A DNA stretch of 16,318 nucleotides from the NCBI GenBank assembly GCA_900539425.1, contig UQBX01000034.1, forward strand, positions 1-16,318, written 5' to 3'. The translations under genes were made by a program, and so were the position numbers. The stretch is from an uncultured Oscillospiraceae bacterium. GTDB lineage: Bacteria > Bacillota > Clostridia > Oscillospirales > Acutalibacteraceae. Under the pieces are notes generated by a model. The model saw nothing but the letters and a program-made list of their open reading frames with translations, searched no databases and was not told the origin of the DNA. Positions 1 through 7,965 of the stretch are shown in pieces (position 1 is the first letter of the stretch; each line of letters opens with the position of its first letter).

Positions 1-29
1 GCTTTTTTAGCAGCTCGTTTTTAATTATC

Positions 30-479
30 TTAATAAAGCTTTTTTCCGTTTTCTATATCGGCAATCTGATCTATACGGGTCTGATGTCTGCCGCCTTCAA
101 ATTCTGTATTGAGGAATACATCAACAAGTTCCTCGGCAAGACCTGCGCCTACAACTCTTGCACCCAGACACAGGCAGTTAGCATCATTATGAGCACGAGT
201 ATATTTAGCACTGAAATAATCTGAGCACGCCGCTGCACGTATACCCTTTACTTTATTTGCTGCCATTGAAATGCCGATTCCTGTTCCGCAAAAAAGAAGC
301 GCTTTATCACATTCGCCGCTTATTACTGCGTCGCAAGCCTTCTGTGCAGAAATTGCGTAATCGAATCTTTCAGCTGAATAACAGCCGTAATCCTTATACT
401 CAGCTCCAATCGAATCAAGATATTTAATAATTTCCTGTTTGAGCGGGAAACCCGCATGGTCTGAACCTAATGCAATCAT
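30..479 (-). CDS. rpiB: Ribose-5-phosphate isomerase B
   Basis: Predicted cytosolic isomerase interconverting ribose 5-phosphate and ribulose 5-phosphate in the non-oxidative pentose phosphate pathway. The 149-residue length is typical of RpiB/LacAB proteins. Visible are the N-terminal GSDHAG motif (residues 5-10), the catalytic cysteine with phosphate-binding loop CGTGIG (64-69), and RAHNDAN (96-102) carrying the family histidine. The ATG lies 2 nt after the tsaB stop and is preceded by GAGGAG inside the tsaB 3' end, so it is the last recognisable gene of the fhs-tsaE-tsaB-rpiB operon. LacA/LacB subunits share the fold, but there is no lactose or tagatose context and RpiB is the better call. 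Confidence 0.95.
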   Translation of the reverse strand: MIALGSDHAGFPLKQEIIKYLDSIGAEYKDYGCYSAERFDYAISAQKACDAVISGECDKALLFCGTGIGISMAANKVKGIRAAACSDYFSAKYTRAHNDANCLCLGARVVGAGLAEELVDVFLNTEFEGGRHQTRIDQIADIENGKKLY

Positions 480-481
480 TT

Positions 482-1165
482 TTATTTCTCCTCGGATTTT
501 CTTTTTAGTTTTAACTCCCTCTCCGCCTGGCTGGGTCTAAGATAGACCGGCATAAGTGCTGAAGCGGGAATTTTTTGTTTATCCTGAGCGGCTGCGGCAA
601 TGCCTGTACCGCTTTGATACATAAGTTCTTCGGGCGCAAGTTCACAGTTATCGGCGTTTAAAGAGCTATAAAACAGCTTTGCGCCGTCACCCGCAACTAT
701 CACCCTGTCATATTGCGCAAGTTCATCCTCAAGAGCCTGTGCAGAAATTGCTCTGTCCTTGCACAAACGAGTTACCTTGCCGTTTTTAACGCTGAACAAA
801 GCATTATAAAACTGCATTCTGCGTGCATCCATAACAGCGCAGATAACGGCATTTTCATGAATAAAATTATAAGCAACTGCCTCAAGCGGTGATACGCTTA
901 TACAGGGCAGATTGTTTGGAAACGCAATACCTTTTACTGTTGCAACGCCTATACGTACTCCCGTAAAAGAACCGGGGCCGGCAGACACAGCTACAGCGTC
1001 AAGCTCATAATATGAATAACCCTGCATAACACGCTCAATCAGCGGCAGCAGAGTTTCGCTGTGAGTAAGGCCGTTATTTATTAATTCACTTTTAATTACC
1101 CTGTTTCCGTCCGTTAATGCGGCTGACGCCGTTACGGCGGAAGATTCAACGGACAACAGAAGCAT
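482..1165 (-). CDS. tsaB: tRNA t6A37 threonylcarbamoyltransferase complex, subunit TsaB
   Basis: Predicted TsaB, the inactive ASKHA-fold paralogue of TsaD that scaffolds the TsaD-TsaB-TsaE complex placing N6-threonylcarbamoyl on A37 of ANN-decoding tRNAs. The 227-residue protein starts with the LSVESSA nucleotide-fold segment and has the diagnostic GPGSFTGVRIG motif (63-73), then a divergent C-terminal half as usual for TsaB. Its ATG overlaps the tsaE TAA by one base (TAATG), which suggests translational coupling. The partner TsaD and the TsaC-type synthase are not in this window. Confidence 0.93.
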   Translation of the reverse strand: MLLLSVESSAVTASAALTDGNRVIKSELINNGLTHSETLLPLIERVMQGYSYYELDAVAVSAGPGSFTGVRIGVATVKGIAFPNNLPCISVSPLEAVAYNFIHENAVICAVMDARRMQFYNALFSVKNGKVTRLCKDRAISAQALEDELAQYDRVIVAGDGAKLFYSSLNADNCELAPEELMYQSGTGIAAAAQDKQKIPASALMPVYLRPSQAERELKLKRKSEEK

Positions 1166-1596
1166 TAATCCATTTCACCTTTTTTATAAATTTTAAACTC
1201 TCGCTCGTTTTCAGAGACTTTTTTTATATCAATTATAATTGCGTCATCAGGCAGAGCGCCGTAAACGTTTTCAGACCATTCAATTGCGATGTACGAATCG
1301 GAATCGAGGCAATCGAAAAAACCTGTTGAATAAAGGTCGTCCCAGCCGTCTACTCTGTACATATCAAAATGATACAGCGTATTTTCATCACCTATGTACT
1401 GATTACATATGGCAAATGTAGGAGATGACACATCGCAGTCAATAGAAAGCCCTTTAGCAAGCCCGGTTACAAAAGCGGTTTTACCTGCACCAAGGTCTCC
1501 GAGAAAGGCAATGACAGCGCCCTTCGGGAGTTTTTGAGCAAATTTTTCGGCAAAATCAACTGTTTCCTGCCTGCTGTTTGAATGAATTATCTGCAT
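1165..1596 (-). CDS. tsaE: tRNA t6A37 biosynthesis ATPase TsaE
   Basis: Predicted small P-loop ATPase that drives turnover of the TsaBDE complex. The Walker A sequence GDLGAGKT is at residues 33-40. The family blocks SPTFAI and YHFDMYR and a C-terminal EWSEN segment are also present. Its 143 residues match the family. It starts 1 nt after the fhs stop and overlaps tsaB by one base, so it belongs to the same transcript. tsaE-tsaB adjacency is common in Firmicutes, usually with rimI and tsaD following; here rpiB follows instead. Confidence 0.94.
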   Translation of the reverse strand: MQIIHSNSRQETVDFAEKFAQKLPKGAVIAFLGDLGAGKTAFVTGLAKGLSIDCDVSSPTFAICNQYIGDENTLYHFDMYRVDGWDDLYSTGFFDCLDSDSYIAIEWSENVYGALPDDAIIIDIKKVSENEREFKIYKKGEMD

Positions 1597-1597
1597 A

Positions 1598-3265
1598 TCA
1601 GAAAAGACCTACCGTATTTCCGTTTTCATCTATATCAATACTGTATGCCGCAGGTTTTTTTGAAAGCCCGGGCATAGTCATAACAGAACCTGTTCTGCAA
1701 ACAACAAATCCTGCGCCGTTTGAAAGTTCCACAGATTCAATATGAAGTATAAAATCCGTAGGTCTGCCGAGTAGCTTTGCGTTATCCGAAAGGCTGTACT
1801 GAGTTTTTGCAATACAAACGGGCATTTTATCAGCTCCGAGCTTATTAAATTCAGCTATACTTTTCTTAGCGGCAGCTGAATATTCAACACCGTTTGCACC
1901 GTATATCTCTTTAGCAATAGTTTCTATCTTTTCTTCAATTGAAAGATCAAGGCTGTAAAGCGGTTTGTATCCGCTTTCCCCTTTGCATGCCTCAACTACC
2001 TTTTCTGCCAATTCAACAGAACCTTCAGAACCTTCGGCAAAGCACTTAGTTACGGCAACCTGCGCGCCTTTTTCAGCGCAGTAATCCTTAATAAACTGAA
2101 TTTCAGCATCAGTATCAGCGTAAAAATGATTTATAGCTACAACTACATTGATACCGAACTTTTTAAGATTTTCTATATGTGCACCGAGGTTTACAGAGCC
2201 TTTTTTCAGTGCTTCAAGATTTTCTTTTGTTAAATCTTCTTTAGCTACGCCGCCGTTATATTTCATTGAGCGTACTGTTGATACAAGTACAACACAGTTG
2301 GGTTTAAGACCTGCAAGGCGGCACTTAATATCAAGGAATTTTTCTGCGCCGAGATCTGAGCCAAAACCTGCTTCCGTAATGCAGTAATCGCCGAGTTTAA
2401 GTGCAGCTTTTGTTGCGCGTACACTGTTGCATCCATGAGCAATATTAGCAAACGGGCCGCCATGCATAACTGCGGGATTATTTTCAAGAGTCTGCACAAG
2501 ATTAGGCTTGATAGCATCTTTAAGCAGAACGGTCATTGAACCGTTAGCCTTTATATCACGGCAGTAAACAGGCTCGCCGCTGTAAGTATAAGCAACAAGA
2601 ATATTGCCGAGACGTTTTTTTAAATCAAACACATCTGACGCAAGGCAGAGTGTAGCCATTACTTCAGAAGCAACTGTAATTATAAAATGATCTTCACGCG
2701 GCACGCCGTTCACAGGGCCGCCGAGACCGCACACGATATTTCTCAGTGCTCGGTCATTCATATCAAGACATCTTTTAACAAGTATTTTTCTTGGATCTAT
2801 GCCAAGCTCATTGCCCTGCTGAATATGATTGTCAAGCACAGCACACATAAGATTGTTTGCGCTTGTTATTGCGTGCATATCTCCTGTAAAGTGGAGATTG
2901 ATATCCTCCATCGGAACTACCTGACTGTATCCGCCGCCTGCTGCTCCGCCCTTTATTCCGAAAACGGGGCCGAGTGACGGCTCGCGAAGTGCTATAACAG
3001 CATTTTTTCCTATTTTGCGAAGTCCGTCACCTAAACCAATAGTAACAGTCGTCTTTCCCTCTCCCGCAGGTGTGGGATTGACAGCGGTAACAAGTACAAG
3101 TTTGCCGTCTTCATTTTTTTCTAATCTTTTTAACAGTGAATCTGAGAGTTTTGCCTTATAACTTCCGTACTGTTCGATTTCATCTTCACAAATGCCCGCT
3201 TTCTGAGCAACTTCAGTGATTTTTTTCATTTTTGCACTGCGTGCTATTTCGATATCAGTCAACAT
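1598..3265 (-). CDS. fhs: Formate-tetrahydrofolate ligase
   Basis: Predicted ATP-dependent 10-formyltetrahydrofolate synthetase (formate + THF + ATP). In Clostridia it feeds purine and one-carbon metabolism and, in acetogens, the methyl branch of the Wood-Ljungdahl pathway. The P-loop TPAGEGKTT is at residues 65-73 and the chain shows the family's continuous homology to the end. I chose the ATG at 3263-3265 (protein begins MLTDIEIARS, 555 residues, the usual length) because GGGAGTG lies just upstream. The reading frame stays open about 31 codons further, but that extension is not family-like and crosses the promoter. It is the first gene of the operon with tsaE, tsaB and rpiB. Its presence alone does not show acetogenesis. 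Confidence 0.97.
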   Translation of the reverse strand: MLTDIEIARSAKMKKITEVAQKAGICEDEIEQYGSYKAKLSDSLLKRLEKNEDGKLVLVTAVNPTPAGEGKTTVTIGLGDGLRKIGKNAVIALREPSLGPVFGIKGGAAGGGYSQVVPMEDINLHFTGDMHAITSANNLMCAVLDNHIQQGNELGIDPRKILVKRCLDMNDRALRNIVCGLGGPVNGVPREDHFIITVASEVMATLCLASDVFDLKKRLGNILVAYTYSGEPVYCRDIKANGSMTVLLKDAIKPNLVQTLENNPAVMHGGPFANIAHGCNSVRATKAALKLGDYCITEAGFGSDLGAEKFLDIKCRLAGLKPNCVVLVSTVRSMKYNGGVAKEDLTKENLEALKKGSVNLGAHIENLKKFGINVVVAINHFYADTDAEIQFIKDYCAEKGAQVAVTKCFAEGSEGSVELAEKVVEACKGESGYKPLYSLDLSIEEKIETIAKEIYGANGVEYSAAAKKSIAEFNKLGADKMPVCIAKTQYSLSDNAKLLGRPTDFILHIESVELSNGAGFVVCRTGSVMTMPGLSKKPAAYSIDIDENGNTVGLF

Positions 3266-3308
3266 AAAATACACTCCCAAAATTCGTATCTTTTTCCTTT
3301 GCGAATTT

Positions 3309-3336
3309 ATTATATCATAAATATAAATATTTTCAA
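3309..3336 (-). promoter_or_regulatory. Promoter of the fhs-tsaE-tsaB-rpiB operon
   Basis: Read on the minus strand, TTGAAA (3336-3331) and TATAAT (3314-3309) are separated by 16 nt. Transcription would start near 3302, giving a short leader of about 37 nt before the fhs ATG. Inferred from consensus only. Confidence 0.7.
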
Positions 3337-3352
3337 CAGTTATTAAATCTGC

Positions 3353-3381
3353 TTGCAATTATTATTTAATAATAATATAAT
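3353..3381 (+). promoter_or_regulatory. Promoter of the rodA-like gene
   Basis: TTGCAA (3353-3358) and an exact TATAAT (3376-3381) with a 17-nt spacer. The expected start near 3387-3389 lies downstream of the ATG at 3384, so that ATG should not be in the mRNA. This supports initiation at the TTG at 3405. The promoter is divergent from the fhs promoter, with 16 nt between the two -35 boxes. Confidence 0.7.
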
Positions 3382-3404
3382 ATATGTATTACGGAGGTGA
3401 TGCG

Positions 3405-4565
3405 TTGAATACTCTGCAGAAAAAAACAACAGCGTTTGATTTTTTCTCAGGTCTTGATATATTTACTGTAATAACGGCTCTGACGGCTTCCGTATACGGC
3501 TTAATGCTTGTTTACAGCGCTACATATTCATCGCTTGACGAAGGCGAAGTGATTTCAAGGCAGTTAATAGCAATGCTTATCACCGTTACAGGCGGTGTTG
3601 TTATTGCTCTTGTGCTGTCTGTTATAAATTACGAATTCATAAGCAAATTGTGGCCTATTATTGCTGCAGGTTGTGTGGTACTTATGATAATCACCTTTTT
3701 CTTCGGCACCGCGCCTTCAGCACGTACTACCGCAAGAAGCTGGCTGCAGATAGGCTCTTTTACATTGCAGTCATCAGAGATAATGAAAGTAGGATTTATA
3801 ATTTCTTTCTCTTATCACCTTGATATGGTAAAAGGAAGTATAAACAGAATCAAAACAATAATTCCGCTTGTTATACACGGACTTATTCCGATAGCTCTTG
3901 TAGTTCTTACCGGCGATGCAGGTTCCGCTCTGATTTTCCTTATACTGTTTATCGGCATGCTATTCATGGCTAAAATAAACATTGGTTATTTCGTTGCAGG
4001 TTTCTGTGCGATAATAGTAGGATTTATGGTGGCGTGGAAAACAAACCTAATTTCAGGTATACAAAGGCAGAGAATAGTTGCTCTGTTTTACCCCGAACAC
4101 TATGAAGACGTTATGTATCAGCAAAACAATGCAAAGATAGCAATTGGCAGCGGCGGCTGGTTCGGGCAAGGATTTTTGCAGGGCAGAATGACGCAAAACA
4201 ATATGGTTCCCGAAAATCAGAACGACTTTGTTCTTTCCGTTGCAGGAGAAGAATTCGGATTTGTAGGCGCTATGGCTGTTATTTTGCTTCTTGCTCTTCT
4301 TATAATCAGAGTTTTTTCTGCCGGTTTAAAAGCAAGGGATAATGTAGGATATTTAATGTGCATGGGTGTAGGAATAATGCTCCTTGCCCAGGTATTCGTA
4401 AATATAGGAATGGAGCTTTCCCTCCTGCCCTGTATAGGAATAACCCTTCCCCTATTTTCTTCAGGCGGCTCATCAAGTTTGAGTATATATCTTGCTCTCG
4501 GAATAGTTTTCTCAGTTTACAGATACAGTAAAAATCAAACGAAATCGCTGTTCTATTCAGATTAA
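3405..4565 (+). CDS. rodA: RodA/FtsW/SpoVE (SEDS) family peptidoglycan polymerase, RodA-like
   Basis: Predicted multi-pass membrane glycosyltransferase that polymerises lipid II glycan strands with a partner class B penicillin-binding protein. The chain is hydrophobic throughout with about ten membrane spans. From the TTG start (386 aa) it has LQSSEIMK (near residue 121), TGDAGSAL (171), and a large extracellular loop ending in VPENQNDF with the conserved Asp at about residue 274. I chose the TTG start because GGAGG (3393-3397) is 7 nt upstream and the in-frame ATG at 3384 precedes the predicted transcription start. The C-terminal block, usually PFISYGGSS, reads PLFSSGGSSS here. LLPCIGITLPL resembles RodA more than FtsW (TGLPLPF), but SpoVE or FtsW cannot be excluded. 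It is a single-gene unit ended by a bidirectional terminator. Confidence 0.85.
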   Translation: MNTLQKKTTAFDFFSGLDIFTVITALTASVYGLMLVYSATYSSLDEGEVISRQLIAMLITVTGGVVIALVLSVINYEFISKLWPIIAAGCVVLMIITFFFGTAPSARTTARSWLQIGSFTLQSSEIMKVGFIISFSYHLDMVKGSINRIKTIIPLVIHGLIPIALVVLTGDAGSALIFLILFIGMLFMAKINIGYFVAGFCAIIVGFMVAWKTNLISGIQRQRIVALFYPEHYEDVMYQQNNAKIAIGSGGWFGQGFLQGRMTQNNMVPENQNDFVLSVAGEEFGFVGAMAVILLLALLIIRVFSAGLKARDNVGYLMCMGVGIMLLAQVFVNIGMELSLLPCIGITLPLFSSGGSSSLSIYLALGIVFSVYRYSKNQTKSLFYSD

Positions 4566-4601
4566 AAAAACCTTTTGCACAATTAGTGCAAAAGGTTTTT
4601 T
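4564..4601. terminator. Bidirectional terminator between rodA-like gene and cdaR
   Basis: A near-perfect stem with arms AAAAAACCTTTTGCAC and GTGCAAAAGGTTTTTT around the loop AATTA. A T-run follows on both strands, so it can end transcription of both convergent genes. Confidence 0.9.
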
Positions 4602-4618
4602 GTTTGCATAAGCAAATA

Positions 4619-5896
4619 TCAGGACTCAGTAACATTAACTCTGACTGTATAACTGCCGTAAACCCATACATCGGGAGCATCGTTCACCGAAACGGAAAGC
4701 ACATACTCATTAACACCCGTGCTGACGCTGTTTCCGTTCTGTTTAAGATCACAGCTCAGAACAAGATTTGATGACGATAGATTTTCAAGAGCAGATGAAC
4801 TGCCCACAACGGTTATAGTTGTATCAGGGAGACTAACTGCCTGCGCAGTATACCCGTCAGGAGGGCTTATGGTAACATTGCTTGCGGAAACACGTATATC
4901 ACGTGTTTCATAATCGTCAGGAACAGTAACGGTGACAGTTACTTCATCTGTTCCATCCAGCACCACAACGCCGCTTAACTGAGTAAGATCAAATGTGAAT
5001 TCATTTTTGCCGGGGCTTATTTCATTGAAGTTGATATCGCCTATATCAAGAACTGCGTTTTCTCCGCTTTCAAGCACGCCTGCCTGAATTTTACTTACCG
5101 AATAATCAATATCAGCTATATTCTGAACATTTACCGGTGCATTCACTAAATTCACCTGAGGAGACAGATTTTCTACTTTCAGAATAGGAATGTTTGCAGT
5201 AATCGAATTTTCAAAAGTAATATAATCAAGCTTTTTACCGCTTGAATCCAAAGCAACCGGAGCAAGATCAACAAGCTGAGATTCTGAGAGATTGCTGTCC
5301 AAGCTTATGGTAGCCTCTACCCTGTCTATTTGCGATACATATGTTTTAGGGCCGCCTACAAGCACTTCGTCAGAGCTGAGTGTTGTTGCGCCCGCCACAT
5401 ATCCGTCAGCACAGAAATCTGTATTAGTATATTTGAGCTGCACGGGGAAACTTTGTTCCTGATAAACATCATAAAGCCCTGCAACAGAAGTGGGATAATA
5501 GCTTTCGATTGAAAATTCATCAGTACCCCGTGTTGAAACGAGTATCTGAACGGACTGATAACCCGCTGAGGTAACAGTATCCGTACGAAGCGTTGCCGAA
5601 ATATCGTCCGCCGTAATATCTCTTGCAAGATATCTTTGGCACGAAACAGTTACATCCACGGTAATATCGGTTGAATCAAAATACTGAATACCAAGCTGCT
5701 CCGCAAGAGTGCCGGTAAAATCCACAGTAACAGGAACTGTTACCGACTTGGTTGTTTCGGGGCTGAGGTTAATAGAAGTTGCTATCCATATAACAACAGC
5801 CGCGATAACGGATAAAACTATGAGATATTTATCATTATAAATTAATTTTCTTAATGAGAATTTAGATTTTCTTCTTTTTCTGTTTTCGGAAGGCAT
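4619..5896 (-). CDS. cdaR: YbbR-domain regulator of diadenylate cyclase (CdaR)
   Basis: Predicted membrane-anchored extracytoplasmic protein that modulates CdaA. After a basic N-terminus (residues 1-24, rich in Arg/Lys) there is one membrane span at about 28-46, followed by roughly 370 residues of beta-rich, Thr/Ser/Val-rich repeats as in tandem YbbR domains (probably four). Repeat-like cues are the recurring vtV.vtV strand patterns and the DIRVSASNVTISPPDGY segment near the C-terminal third. Its ATG overlaps the cdaA TAA by one base, with GGAGGG upstream. In Bacillus-type genomes glmM usually follows; here the operon ends at a terminator after cdaR. Confidence 0.9.
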   Translation of the reverse strand: MPSENRKRRKSKFSLRKLIYNDKYLIVLSVIAAVVIWIATSINLSPETTKSVTVPVTVDFTGTLAEQLGIQYFDSTDITVDVTVSCQRYLARDITADDISATLRTDTVTSAGYQSVQILVSTRGTDEFSIESYYPTSVAGLYDVYQEQSFPVQLKYTNTDFCADGYVAGATTLSSDEVLVGGPKTYVSQIDRVEATISLDSNLSESQLVDLAPVALDSSGKKLDYITFENSITANIPILKVENLSPQVNLVNAPVNVQNIADIDYSVSKIQAGVLESGENAVLDIGDINFNEISPGKNEFTFDLTQLSGVVVLDGTDEVTVTVTVPDDYETRDIRVSASNVTISPPDGYTAQAVSLPDTTITVVGSSSALENLSSSNLVLSCDLKQNGNSVSTGVNEYVLSVSVNDAPDVWVYGSYTVRVNVTES

Positions 5897-6765
5897 TATT
5901 TCTTGACCCTCCTTACAAGCTTTGTAATTATTTTATCATCAGCTGAAGAACCGCTCGGTATAAATGTGCTCATAAGAATATCCCTGAGTTCACCGTCTGA
6001 GATATTACTTGAAAGCACACCGCCGCGCGCGACTGATATTGCGCCGGTTTCTTCGGAAACAACTACAACGATAGCATCACTTTCTTCCGAAAGACCTACA
6101 GCAGCCCTGTGCCTTGTGCCGAACTTTGATTTAAGCGGTTTTTTGGTAAGCGGAAGAATACAGCCTGCTGCTATTATTTCGCCGTTTCTGATAACCATTG
6201 CCCCGTCGTGCAGTGGTGTTTTAGGATAAAAGATATTCTCTATAAGTTCACGCGATGCTTTTGCATTCATAAGAGTGCCGCTGTCTATAACATTGCCAAG
6301 CAGAGTGTCGTTCTCAAAAACTATGAGGGCGCCTGTTTTTGAATCGCTCAAGTTTGAGCAAGCTTTAATAGTTGATTCAATAGCGTTTTGTATTTCTGTA
6401 AGTTCAACAGCAACTCCGGGATGTATGATCGTTTTGAAATTTTTTCTTGCGGTGCCTTTTCCCACCTGTTCGAGAATCTTTCTGATTTCGGGAGCGAAAA
6501 GCACAAAAATAATAAGAATAATATTATTAAATATCATTCTGAAAATATTTGTTGAAGCTTCCATTCCGAAAAGATTAACGATAAGATAAATAACCGCAAC
6601 AAACATAATGCCCTTTACAAGCTGCATTGCCCTTGTTTCCCTGATTATACGGACACAAAGGTATATCATAATCGTAACGAGCACTATATCAAGAAAATCA
6701 GCAAACCTGAAAGTAGAGAAAACGCTGAAAATTTTATTAAAAAATTCCGTAATACTTTCCTGCAT
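5896..6765 (-). CDS. cdaA: Diadenylate cyclase CdaA (membrane c-di-AMP synthase)
   Basis: Predicted synthase of cyclic di-AMP from two ATP, with three N-terminal membrane helices (about 27-41, 50-67 and 78-92), a short coiled linker, and a DisA_N/DAC domain from about 110. The two diagnostic active-site motifs are intact: DGA (187-189, within PLHDGAMV) and RHR (218-220, within GTRHRAA). The 289-aa length fits CdaA. It is the first gene of cdaA-cdaR. The ribosome site is weak (GGATGA upstream of ATG) and I see only a -10-like TAAAAT upstream without a good -35, so read-through from the upstream aminotransferase gene is possible. c-di-AMP in such bacteria controls K+ and osmolyte balance and wall stress. 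Confidence 0.95.
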   Translation of the reverse strand: MQESITEFFNKIFSVFSTFRFADFLDIVLVTIMIYLCVRIIRETRAMQLVKGIMFVAVIYLIVNLFGMEASTNIFRMIFNNIILIIFVLFAPEIRKILEQVGKGTARKNFKTIIHPGVAVELTEIQNAIESTIKACSNLSDSKTGALIVFENDTLLGNVIDSGTLMNAKASRELIENIFYPKTPLHDGAMVIRNGEIIAAGCILPLTKKPLKSKFGTRHRAAVGLSEESDAIVVVVSEETGAISVARGGVLSSNISDGELRDILMSTFIPSGSSADDKIITKLVRRVKK

Positions 6766-6834
6766 TTGATGTCATCCGTTTCTGAATTTGATATAATTAT
6801 TTTAACATAATATTTATAAATAATAAAGCGCAAA

Positions 6835-7965
6835 TCAAAGTTTTTTCAAAGTATTTAAAAAAACTTCACAATCTTTCTGTGTAGTAAACACAGACGGGCA
6901 AAGCCTTACCGTGCCGCGGTCCGAAGTGCCGAAAAATCTGTGCGCAAGCGGAGAGCAATGGTAGCCGGCTCTTACGGCAATATCATTTTTTGCAAGATAC
7001 GATGCAATCTTTTCGCTTGAATAATCCTTATAGTTAAAAGATACTATCGGAGCGCTTTTACCGTTGAGCGGTCTGGGCGTGTAGAGAACTGCGTTGGGAT
7101 CCTGGTACAGACCGTCATAAAGCATTCTGGCGTTTCGCATCTCATGGGAATAAATATTATTCATTCCTCTTGCATTAATAAAATCTATGCCTGCGCCGAG
7201 AGAAATAATACCGCTGTTATTAAGAGTTCCCGCCTCAAATCTGTCCGGCATAAAATCGGGCTGAGCGGCGTCAAGAGAATTACTGCCTGTACCTCCCTCT
7301 TCAAAAGTCTTTAGGCTTACCCCTTCCCTTACCGCCATAAATCCTGTTCCCATCTGGGCAAAAAGGCATTTATGACCGGGAGCGCAAAGTATATCAAAAT
7401 TATCATTTTGTGCATTCAGCGGCATTAGACCGGCAGTCTGAGCACCGTCAACAATAAATCTGATACCTCTCATTTTTGCCTGCGCGCCTATTTTACGAAT
7501 CGGAAAAGTAACGCCGAAAACATTTGAGGCTGACATGCAGACTATCAGACGTGTATCGGGTCTGATAAGTTTCACGAAATTTGATACGCACTTATCTTCA
7601 TCATAGTCATAATCAGCGATGTCAAAATCAGCAATTCCTTCGCTTTTCAGTTTATTTACAACACGCCAAACTGCATTGTGCTCCAAAGAGGAAATGATTA
7701 TATGACTTCCTCTGCTGACAGAACCTTTTATTGCCATATTAAGCGCTTCCGTGCAGTTTTTTGTAAACGCTATATTCTGAGGTTCAAAACCAAACATAGC
7801 GGCGGTTTTCTGCCTGACCTCAAATATCTTTTCTGCCGCCCTTACTGACTGCCTGTATCCTCCCCTGCCTGAATTAAAGCTGAAATTCATAACTGCGTTC
7901 AAAGCACTCTGAATAACTATTTTAGGTTTGGGATAAGAGGTAGCTCCGTTATCGAAATAGATCAT
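6835..7965 (-). CDS. Cysteine desulfurase-like aminotransferase class V protein
   Basis: PLP-dependent enzyme of the NifS/SufS superfamily, predicted to release S (or Se) from cysteine or selenocysteine as an enzyme persulfide. It begins directly at YFDNGATSYPKP. It shows EHNA (His95), VDGAQTAG (Asp173, Gln176), the PLP lysine in PGHK (Lys199), and a nucleophilic cysteine in RAGYHCSPLAH (Cys337). At 376 aa with a short N-terminus it resembles the EF2568-type desulfurase subfamily (from memory; not searched). The start at 7965 is chosen because the family begins there; the frame remains open upstream inside the DUF3343 gene. The ATG overlaps the DUF3343 stop (ATGA) with a GGGGG/GAGG purine tract upstream, so the two are probably translationally coupled. 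Exact substrate is unknown. Confidence 0.9.
   Translation of the reverse strand: MIYFDNGATSYPKPKIVIQSALNAVMNFSFNSGRGGYRQSVRAAEKIFEVRQKTAAMFGFEPQNIAFTKNCTEALNMAIKGSVSRGSHIIISSLEHNAVWRVVNKLKSEGIADFDIADYDYDEDKCVSNFVKLIRPDTRLIVCMSASNVFGVTFPIRKIGAQAKMRGIRFIVDGAQTAGLMPLNAQNDNFDILCAPGHKCLFAQMGTGFMAVREGVSLKTFEEGGTGSNSLDAAQPDFMPDRFEAGTLNNSGIISLGAGIDFINARGMNNIYSHEMRNARMLYDGLYQDPNAVLYTPRPLNGKSAPIVSFNYKDYSSEKIASYLAKNDIAVRAGYHCSPLAHRFFGTSDRGTVRLCPSVFTTQKDCEVFLNTLKKL

Noticed and set aside
1..29. Sequence downstream of rpiB
   Set aside because: Only 29 bases, with no start codon or hairpin that can be supported.
3266..3358. N-terminal extension of fhs
   Set aside because: The extra residues cross the predicted promoter and leader, and the GGGAGTG site with ATG at 3265 gives the normal family length.
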